The notes beneath the pieces are model-generated. The model ran no database searches. It was not told the DNA's origin and was given only the letters and a program-made list of their open reading frames with translations. From Candidatus Poribacteria bacterium (lineage in GTDB: Bacteria > Poribacteria > WGA-4E > WGA-3G): a DNA stretch of 64,000 nucleotides. The first letter of the stretch is position 1, and every line of letters begins with the position of its first letter. The stretch spans positions 3,934,682 through 3,998,681 of the forward strand of contig OY282374.1 of NCBI GenBank assembly GCA_958295815.1, in the 5' to 3' direction. Made by a program: the position numbers and the translations under genes. Of the stretch, positions 57,841 through 64,000 are shown in pieces.

Positions 57841-58106
57841 TCATTCCTCCGAAAAAATTATGAATAAGATTCTTTATAGTGCACGTTATAAGCTCATAGT
57901 CTACCAAAATTCTTAACTTTATACAATATTTTTTAGTTGTCGGTTGTCGGTGTCAGTAATTATGTGGTGGATCGTAGTATTTGGTTAAGAGATAAAACGA
58001 TTTTTGTGATATGACATCTGCTATCGAAACCGGTGGAGAACTAAATAGCCCTACGATTTAAGAATCACGATTAGAAACCTCTGATATTGTAGAAGGTGCT
58101 CCCACT

Positions 58107-59543
58107 ATGGACACACAGAAAACTGTACTTATCGTAGATGCCGACCGAGTTGAACGAGAACTTGTTTGTGAAACATTAGCAGGCAAAGGTCTCCGTCTCG
58201 TTGTTACAGGCAACATGTATCAGGCATTTTATCATATTGAGCACCTGAAAGTAGATATTCTGATTGCCCAGTTAAAAGCAAGGCGAGTTGATGGATTAGC
58301 ACTGTTAGAGGCAGTTGCACAGCATCACCCAGACGTCGGTGTTATTTTTATTACAGAACCAAATATCTTAGAAACTGACATCGGCATCAGAGCAATGCTT
58401 GCTTATAAAGATACCTATTTCCTATCAAAGCCGGTTAACCCTGTTCATTTAGCGGCTCTGCTGCATAAGACGCTCGAAAATCAACGTCTTACATTCGAGA
58501 ATCGGCAGCTACAATTACAAATAGACGAAAATGAAGGTTTACGCCGTCTGACAGGCAAGTCCCCAGAAATCACCAAAATTCGAGAAATGATCGCCCAAAT
58601 TGCGCCCACAAAAGCGACTGTGATGATTTACGGTGCGCGTGGTACAGGCAAGGAATTAGTCGCTCGCGCAATTCACCATCGGAGTTTGCGTCACGGTCCG
58701 CTCATAGCATTCAATTGTGCCACACTAAACGAAAACCTCGCAGAATCCGAACTGTTCGGTCATGAACGTGGAGCATTTAGCGGGGCATATAATCAACGCA
58801 AAGGGAGATTCGAACTCGCACATGGCGGCACCTTGTTTCTTGATGAAGTCTCGCAACTCAGTTTATCGAATCAAGCACGCCTCTTGCGAGTACTCGAAGA
58901 ACGCGAATTTGAGCGCGTCGGCGGCGATAAAACGATTCAAGTTGATGTCCGAATTGTATGTGCCACAAACCATGATTTGGAAGAATCATCCAAAAGGCGT
59001 GAGTTTCTGCCTGACCTTTACGATCGACTTAATGTTGTACCCATCCACCTCCCTACGCTTCAGGAACGTATCGAAGACATTCCGCTACTCGTAAAAGATT
59101 TTCTTGAAGAATTTTGTCGACAGAACAGCAAATCTGGGGTAAGTCTTTCACCAGAGACTATTAGAACACTGATGAAATACGCGTGGCCCGGCAATGTTCG
59201 TGAATTGAAAAACTGCATTGAGGGTCTTATTGTGATGTCAACGCAATCCATAATCCAACAGATTGACTTACCGGAACGTATTCTCAAAGGGACCGGAATA
59301 GAGTTTTCAAATTTACTCTCAGTACCGGATGTCTGGGAATCTGTTGACACGACTGAAGAGAAGCAGCGTTTAAATGTGGAAGTCGGCATGTCGCTTGATG
59401 AGATCAACCGTGAAGCATTACGCGCAACTCTTGAGTCTGTAGACAATAACAAGGCAAAAGCAGCAGAAATCCTCAAGGTAAGCCGACGCACGATTCAGCG
59501 AAAATCAAAAGAGTATGGTTTGAGCGAGGAAGAGGAAATGTAG
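58107..59543 (+). CDS. NtrC-family sigma-54 activator with a degenerate receiver domain
   Basis: A 478-residue protein. Receiver domain 1-125: the phosphoacceptor position is Gln55 (DILIAQLKARRVDG) instead of Asp, and the acidic pair is D-A-D; the switch Thr83 and Lys108 are kept. AAA+ domain about 145-385: Walker A GARGTGKE, GAFSGA at 222-227 (the sigma-54 contact loop, GAFTGA variant), Walker B GTLFLDEVS and R-finger region RLNVVPIHLP. C-terminal Fis-type HTH (KAAEILKVSRRTIQRKSKEY). It should open sigma-54 promoters but is probably not phosphorylated. No kinase gene is adjacent. Confidence 0.9.
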   Translation: MDTQKTVLIVDADRVERELVCETLAGKGLRLVVTGNMYQAFYHIEHLKVDILIAQLKARRVDGLALLEAVAQHHPDVGVIFITEPNILETDIGIRAMLAYKDTYFLSKPVNPVHLAALLHKTLENQRLTFENRQLQLQIDENEGLRRLTGKSPEITKIREMIAQIAPTKATVMIYGARGTGKELVARAIHHRSLRHGPLIAFNCATLNENLAESELFGHERGAFSGAYNQRKGRFELAHGGTLFLDEVSQLSLSNQARLLRVLEEREFERVGGDKTIQVDVRIVCATNHDLEESSKRREFLPDLYDRLNVVPIHLPTLQERIEDIPLLVKDFLEEFCRQNSKSGVSLSPETIRTLMKYAWPGNVRELKNCIEGLIVMSTQSIIQQIDLPERILKGTGIEFSNLLSVPDVWESVDTTEEKQRLNVEVGMSLDEINREALRATLESVDNNKAKAAEILKVSRRTIQRKSKEYGLSEEEEM

Positions 59544-59592
59544 GCAAATATCGGTATTTCCCACAGGTGTCAAACGTAGAGACGGTATCAGC

Positions 59593-60384
59593 TTAATGTC
59601 CCTGAGACAACAGTTTCTGCTTATTTGCGTAAACCTGTTTGTAGTAATCTACGCGTTTTAACTGCCAAGCCGCTGCCTCGTCAATTATCATAATCGTTCG
59701 CGGATGCATCTGTAATACCGACGCAGGCACCTCTGCTGTAATAGGTCCCTCTACAGCGTGCGAGATCGCCTCCGCCTTTGATTCACCACTCGCCAGAAGC
59801 AGACACTGTTTTGCTTCCATAATTGTGCCCACTCCCATTGTAATCGCCATCTTTGGCACCGCGTCAACGACACCACCGAAATGCGGGGCGTTTGCCTCCA
59901 AGGTACTCTGTGTGAGCGTTTTAATGCGCGTCCGAGAACCAAGGGAAGAACTCGGTTCGTTAAAACCGATATGTCCATCTTTTCCAATGCCAAGTACTTG
60001 GATGTCAATACCACCAGCATCTACAATAGCTGCTTCGTACCTTTCGCAAAATTCTTCATGTGCTACCGCAGTACTTTGTGGAATATGGCAATTCTCCGGT
60101 CGGATGTTAACGGCATTAAAAAAGTGCATCTCCATGAAAGTGTGGTAACTACATGGATGGTTCGGTGGAATTCCAACGTACTCATCAAGATTAAAAGTTA
60201 TCACCTCTGAGAAATCGAGTCCGTCTGTCTTGTGCATCCGCGCTAAGGCTTCGTAAAGACCAATCGGTGTGCTACCCGTAGCGAGTCCCAAAACGAGATT
60301 CGGCTTTTTTAAGAGGGCATCCCGAATGATTTCTGCTGAAACTGCTACAAGTTGTGCATAGGTAGGTTGAACAATAATTTCCAT
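59593..60384 (-). CDS. nagB: Glucosamine-6-phosphate deaminase
   Basis: A 263-residue enzyme converting glucosamine-6-phosphate to fructose-6-phosphate and ammonia. Conserved parts: NLVLGLATGSTPIGLYEALA, VITFNLDEYVGIPPNH, LGIGKDGHIGFNEPSSSL and CLLLASGESKAEAI. Normal NagB length. Together with amino-sugar uptake elsewhere it would let the cell use glucosamine or chitin/peptidoglycan sugars. Lies upstream-first in a leftward run after a sugar epimerase, 33 bases apart, so they are probably one operon. Confidence 0.93.
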   Translation of the reverse strand: MEIIVQPTYAQLVAVSAEIIRDALLKKPNLVLGLATGSTPIGLYEALARMHKTDGLDFSEVITFNLDEYVGIPPNHPCSYHTFMEMHFFNAVNIRPENCHIPQSTAVAHEEFCERYEAAIVDAGGIDIQVLGIGKDGHIGFNEPSSSLGSRTRIKTLTQSTLEANAPHFGGVVDAVPKMAITMGVGTIMEAKQCLLLASGESKAEAISHAVEGPITAEVPASVLQMHPRTIMIIDEAAAWQLKRVDYYKQVYANKQKLLSQGH

Positions 60385-60417
60385 TTATTTTGTAGATGCG
60401 CTCTCCAATTAATTGGG

Positions 60418-61206
60418 TTAAACGTTCCCAGCGATAATTCTGTCCATATCATCACTAATGCCATGCACCCTGCTTTCAGGATTGTCATTATCAACGGGAA
60501 GTTCCGCTGTCATATAGTCGTCATAACCGACCTCTTCAAGTGCAGCCATGACTGCATTCCAATCAATCGTGCAGTCCTCAATCAGATAGGTGAACCTGCG
60601 TTCATCCGAGTTGAAACCCTTGACATGCACTTTAGAGATACGACTCCCAAGAGAAAGGATCCAGTGTTGTGGATACCCGTACAAGACAATATTGCCGACA
60701 TCAAAATAGGCTGTTATCGTGTCACTCTCGAATTCATCAAGATACTGACAAAATTCTATCGGACTGAGCAGAAATTTGTTCCAAACGTTTTCAAGTGCAA
60801 TTGCAACCTCTTTTTCTGCGGCTGCTGGAATCAACTTACGTATTTCCGCCTGTGAACGTTCATACGCATCTTCATAACTAATCGCCTCATTCACAACAGC
60901 AGGAACGAGTAAAACAGTGTCAGCACCGACTGCGGTTGCGGTTACTATTGAATCCAGCATCCCGTCCCGTGATTCGGCGCGAACCTCGTCATTCGGATCA
61001 GAAAGTGGACACGCCCAGTGTTTACTGTTCATCACGCTGAACACTTCCAATTGGTATTGTGTTGCAATTTGCTTTGTTTGGTGTCGGTCGGCATCATCTC
61101 CGAGGGTTCCGATTTCAACGCCGTCAAACCCAGCTTCTTTCGCGAGTTTGAACCGTGCTTCGGTTGAATCACCGGGTAATGAACCGATGCATATTCCTTT
61201 TTTCAC
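60418..61206 (-). CDS. Sugar phosphate isomerase/epimerase
   Basis: A 262-residue xylose-isomerase-like TIM barrel starting at a GTG with AAGGA eight bases upstream. Metal ligands can be read as Glu in VAIALENVWNKFL, Asp in ITAYFDVGNIVLYG, His in ISKVHVKGFN and Glu in YMTAELPVD. It is unlike the epimerase at 24885 and probably has another substrate, such as a hexulose or L-ribulose-type sugar. Placed just before nagB on the same strand. Confidence 0.8.
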   Translation of the reverse strand: MKKGICIGSLPGDSTEARFKLAKEAGFDGVEIGTLGDDADRHQTKQIATQYQLEVFSVMNSKHWACPLSDPNDEVRAESRDGMLDSIVTATAVGADTVLLVPAVVNEAISYEDAYERSQAEIRKLIPAAAEKEVAIALENVWNKFLLSPIEFCQYLDEFESDTITAYFDVGNIVLYGYPQHWILSLGSRISKVHVKGFNSDERRFTYLIEDCTIDWNAVMAALEEVGYDDYMTAELPVDNDNPESRVHGISDDMDRIIAGNV

Positions 61207-61237
61207 ACATCTTTCCTTTCTATTATGTCTTCAGACG

Positions 61238-62614
61238 TCATCGTTCACCCCGTTCACTTGCGACTTGTGCATCCTGAATTTTCAGTAGCAGTTTGTTGTA
61301 TTGATCTACATCAGGTGCTAATGCCAGGGCTTGATTAATTGCTGTTAAAGCTTTGGCATATTCCCTATTTCGGTAATAGGTATACGCGAGCGTGTCGTAA
61401 TGTTTCGCTGTTGGCATCAAAGTGACTGCGTGTTCGGCTAAGTCGATTGCCCATTGCATCTCTTTACCGAGTCCTGCGTAAAGGCGCGCCAAGTTATTAT
61501 ATGCCTCTGCTGCGGTGTTATCTACTGCAATCGCCTGTTTGAATGCCAGAATCGCTGGTTCAAACTGACGTTGGTTGATATAGACGACCCCCAACTTTAC
61601 CCACACCTGTGGATTATCGGGTGCAATTTTTGTGGCTTTCTGATAGATATAGATTGCCTTTTCGAGATCACGCTGTTGAATGAGTATCTTGCCAAGTTTT
61701 AGATACGCTGGCAAGTAAGAGGGATGTACCTGTGTGGCAGTTTCGTAGATTTGGGATGCCTCTGCTAAGTTATCATACGTCTCATGGAGTTCTCCAAGTT
61801 TGATATAGAGCAACGGGAGATTCGGATTTCCGTAGAGAGCTTCACGGTACTGGTGCATCCTATCCTCATAAGTTTTTAAGTGTCGGAATTGTGCCATAGC
61901 AGCTTCGGCTTGCTCACTATTTCCAAGCCGCCGATACGTGAGGGCACGCCGATAGTGTGCCTGCGACCAATATCGGTTTCGCATCAACGCAGCATCGTAA
62001 TACTCCACAGCTTGCTCCAAGCGATTTTGCATTTCTGCCACCCTTCCGAGTCCATAATAGGATTCAGTATGGTTTGGATTCAAGCGGATCCCCTCACGAT
62101 ACGCCTTTTCAGCGGCACTAAACCTACGTTGGAGCGCATGGACATCGCCAAGATGGATGTATGCTTCGGACGTTTCAACCAGCAGTAGAAGGGCTTGATT
62201 CAAATGGCTTTCAGCCAGTGATAACTCGCCCTGTGCTTTGTAGACAATGCCTAAATGAAGGTGCGCGGTTCCGTGTACTTCCGGCTGCCCATCCAGTGAC
62301 AATGCGTGTTGATATGCCGTCACCGCCTCACTCAGACTATTGAGTTCCTGGTAGACAATACCGATATAGCATTGGGCAAAACTGCCAACGCTCTCGGATG
62401 TTGTAAATTCTTCTCGGATAGCTTGAAATTCGGCGAGTGCCAGATCGTACTGTTCCGTGTCAAGGTAACGGACACCGCGTTCAATCCGGCTGTTGAGTTC
62501 CTTTTCAGCATCGCACCACCCTTGCCCTTGTATTAGTGAAAGCGGAACGAGCAAGGCAAAGTAGAGAAAAAGGCTTTTCAGTGTAGGGAACAGATGGGGT
62601 TGATGGATAAACAT
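61238..62614 (-). CDS. Exported TPR-repeat protein
   Basis: A 458-residue protein with an N-terminal export signal (LKSLFLYFALLVPLSLIQGQ) and about eleven TPR units from about 40 to the end, for example SEAYIHLGDVHALQRRFSAA, SYYGLGRVAEMQNRLEQAVE and AEAYNNLARLYAGLGKEMQW. TPR superhelices bind other proteins; a periplasmic scaffold is likely. The start lacks a clear Shine-Dalgarno. Ends 31 bases before the epimerase gene, so these three genes may be co-transcribed. Confidence 0.82.
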   Translation of the reverse strand: MFIHQPHLFPTLKSLFLYFALLVPLSLIQGQGWCDAEKELNSRIERGVRYLDTEQYDLALAEFQAIREEFTTSESVGSFAQCYIGIVYQELNSLSEAVTAYQHALSLDGQPEVHGTAHLHLGIVYKAQGELSLAESHLNQALLLLVETSEAYIHLGDVHALQRRFSAAEKAYREGIRLNPNHTESYYGLGRVAEMQNRLEQAVEYYDAALMRNRYWSQAHYRRALTYRRLGNSEQAEAAMAQFRHLKTYEDRMHQYREALYGNPNLPLLYIKLGELHETYDNLAEASQIYETATQVHPSYLPAYLKLGKILIQQRDLEKAIYIYQKATKIAPDNPQVWVKLGVVYINQRQFEPAILAFKQAIAVDNTAAEAYNNLARLYAGLGKEMQWAIDLAEHAVTLMPTAKHYDTLAYTYYRNREYAKALTAINQALALAPDVDQYNKLLLKIQDAQVASERGER

Positions 62615-62633
62615 GCGTGGATGAAGAGATGGA

Positions 62634-62661
62634 TGTGGGACGGACAGTATCCGTCCCTACA
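62634..62661. repeat. REP-like palindrome between the TPR and LamG genes
   Basis: GGGACGGA (62637-62644) and TCCGTCCC (62650-62657) form an eight-base-pair hairpin with a five-base loop; flanks TGT and TACA extend it. In minus orientation it reads TGTAGGGACGGA..., matching the TGTAGG edge of the other palindromes. Confidence 0.6.
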
Positions 62662-62676
62662 TTTTGGGATATGACG

Positions 62677-63465
62677 TTAGTCACGATGGGTTTTGAGTTG
62701 ACCCCACGTAGTGGAGAGTTTGTCTTCAGGCTCAACAGGGAGCAGGCTACCCTCCATAACCTCTACGACCTCTTTCCCACTGAGGGCTCTGTCGTAAACA
62801 TAGAGATCATCGATGTAAAAGAGGGCTGATGCGTAACCTGTTTTACCAACATACAGTTTTTCCTCGCCTTGTACGTGGTCCTTCGGAACTGCCTGTTCCT
62901 CGATTTCTTCGCCATCGATATAGAATCTCAATTTGGCACCCTCTTTGACACCTGCAAGGTGGTACCATTCACCCGTCTCAAATTCGTCCCCTTCACCGCC
63001 AGGACCTGTGCAGTGGGTGCCTTGGTTGCCCGGATTAAACCGGTAGTGGATGTGCAGGGTAACGCGGTTACATGTCCATATACCCGGGGATCGATCAGAC
63101 CCGGGTGCCTTTTTCGCGACGATCTGGTTCCAGCTGCCGGAGTTCTTGTCAGTGAAATTAACCCAAAAGAGAAAACTATTATCTCCATAGCTTTCTAACT
63201 CTTTGAAGGAATCAACGGTCATACCGGACTGCCCCTTTTCACACAACAATGATCCTTTGCCATGGACTGCCTCTTTGGTAGAGATCGATGCGTTGTCAAT
63301 TTTACCGTCGTTCCCGCCGCCGGTTTCATCTTTAACTGTTCCGCCTTTTTCTTCATCAAAACTGAAGTAAACGATCAAGCCGTCGTCTTGGACTTCAGCA
63401 TGCGTGGCAAGTGCGCTGCCCACCATCAGTAAAGCAACGACGAAAAGATACATCATTAAACGCAT
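62677..63465 (-). CDS. Exported LamG-domain (concanavalin A-like) protein
   Basis: A 262-residue protein with signal MRLMMYLFVVALLMVGSALA. Mature part is one laminin-G-like jellyroll: DDGLIVYFSFDEEKGGTVKD and GGGNDGKIDNASIS at the start, NSFLFWVNFTDKNSGSWNQI, EWYHLAGVKEGAKLRFYIDGEEIE and the closing FYIDDLYVYDRALSGKEVVE. Such domains bind sugars or proteins and are greatly expanded in Poribacteria. The start at 63465 has GGAGG upstream; a longer frame to 63513 would hide the signal. Confidence 0.85.
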   Translation of the reverse strand: MRLMMYLFVVALLMVGSALATHAEVQDDGLIVYFSFDEEKGGTVKDETGGGNDGKIDNASISTKEAVHGKGSLLCEKGQSGMTVDSFKELESYGDNSFLFWVNFTDKNSGSWNQIVAKKAPGSDRSPGIWTCNRVTLHIHYRFNPGNQGTHCTGPGGEGDEFETGEWYHLAGVKEGAKLRFYIDGEEIEEQAVPKDHVQGEEKLYVGKTGYASALFYIDDLYVYDRALSGKEVVEVMEGSLLPVEPEDKLSTTWGQLKTHRD

Positions 63466-63731
63466 GAGTAAGACCTCCTCATGTCTAAACAAAGTTGTTA
63501 ACGTACCGTGCAAGCCGCTTATAGAACATCGTAGATACTCACAGTTGAGTTTAAAAGAGACTCGCGTTTTAATTCACGGGAGTATTGTATAAGAAACCTT
63601 TAAATATGTCAAGAAAAATCTACAACTGCAATGCTCCAGTACTTCATAGAAAACAGGTAACTTCTGATCTTTAAGTATGGCATAATTAAGATATGCGCGG
63701 CTACGGTTGATGTGCCGAGTAGAAAAATCCT

Positions 63732-63760
63732 TTGACATCCGTGTATCTCTATGCTATGCT
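63732..63760 (+). promoter_or_regulatory. Promoter of the FMN reductase gene
   Basis: TTGACA at 63732-63737 and TATGCT at 63755-63760 with a 17-base spacer, 33 bases before the ATG. Confidence 0.65.
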
Positions 63761-63792
63761 AAGATACAATTCAATAGAAAGGGATACCCTAA

Positions 63793-64000
63793 ATGAAGCC
63801 TACCGATAATCAGTCCATCTATATTGTTGCCATCTGTGGAAGTCTGCGGCAAGGCAGCACGACACATGCTGCACTTCAAATCGCACTCTCCGCTGCAGAA
63901 GAGGCAGGCGCCGAAGTTGAATTGCTTGATCTTAGCGAATACGAACTCGTCTTTCAAGGTTCTGTTGCGAGCGAGAGTGACTATCCACCCGGAGTATTCA
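63793..64000 (+). CDS. NADPH-dependent FMN reductase family protein, 3' end beyond window
   Basis: The first 69 codons of a flavodoxin-like reductase: IYIVAICGSLRQGSTTHAAL holds the FMN-phosphate-binding G-S-x-R-x-G-S motif, followed by EAGAEVELLDLSEYEL, the second strand of the fold. AAAGGG lies about nine bases upstream of the ATG. The rest lies outside the window, so length and exact subfamily (azoreductase, chromate or quinone reductase) are not visible. Confidence 0.8.
   Translation, partial: MKPTDNQSIYIVAICGSLRQGSTTHAALQIALSAAEEAGAEVELLDLSEYELVFQGSVASESDYPPGVF

Noticed and set aside
1..64000. tRNA, rRNA, phage, toxin-antitoxin, restriction or other defence genes
   Set aside because: I looked through intergenic stretches and the translated frames and saw no cloverleaf, rRNA segment or signature proteins of these systems.

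Overview
The window looks like a piece of chromosome from an uncultured Gram-negative bacterium, most likely Candidatus Poribacteria or a close relative. This is inferred from the gene mix: a DUF6785-type membrane protein, a creatininase family protein, several xylose-isomerase-like sugar epimerases, LamG and lamin-tail surface proteins, and leucine-rich-repeat/Ig/dockerin proteins ending in a T9SS/FlgD-like domain. The lpt genes and an LpxL-type acyltransferase show an LPS-type outer membrane. No rRNA, tRNA, CRISPR array, transposase or phage gene was found. 

Layout. 1-6156 (+): membrane protein, NHL-repeat exported protein, GNAT acetyltransferase, Gfo/Idh/MocA oxidoreductase. 6153-9589 (-): PotA-like ABC ATPase, gatB, aldo/keto reductase. 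9840-12119 (+): TPR lytic transglycosylase. 12151-23203 (-): an envelope and housekeeping cluster transcribed as lpxL-like, lptC, lptA, lptB, rpoN, hpf, valS, a PaaI-type thioesterase and nadB. 23497-31743 (+): MATE transporter, sugar epimerase, a TolB-like/M28 peptidase/PDZ fusion, and two lipoprotein solute-binding proteins of the branched-chain amino acid type. 31837-37293: a secreted endonuclease/phosphatase-fold lipoprotein, a small lipoprotein resembling the C-terminal domain of SAM hydroxide adenosyltransferases, an APH-type kinase, a creatininase, an HpcH/HpaI aldolase and an unknown protein. 37381-48897 (-): three large exported multidomain proteins (lamin-tail; two LRR/Ig/dockerin proteins) and an ECF sigma factor. 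49749-56255 (+): a PyrR-attenuated pyrimidine operon, pyrR-pyrC-carA-carB, with visible promoter, PyrR-binding site and terminator. 56350-64000: unknown proteins, a sigma-54 activator with a degenerate receiver, nagB, a sugar epimerase, TPR and LamG proteins, and the start of an FMN reductase. 

How the genes fit together. The lpt/rpoN/hpf block is the conserved outer-membrane biogenesis and sigma-54 neighbourhood of Gram-negative bacteria. The NtrC-like regulator at 58 kb could act with that sigma-54, but its receiver lacks the phosphoacceptor aspartate. The pyr operon covers the first steps of UMP synthesis and feedback control. Many other genes suggest scavenging of sugars, amides and peptides plus surface adhesion, which would fit a symbiotic or particle-attached life; this is inference. 

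Small non-coding repeats also occur: a roughly 120-bp element with terminal inverted repeats at 25.75 kb, a single matching end at 49.0 kb, and four short palindromes sharing a TGTAGG-like edge.
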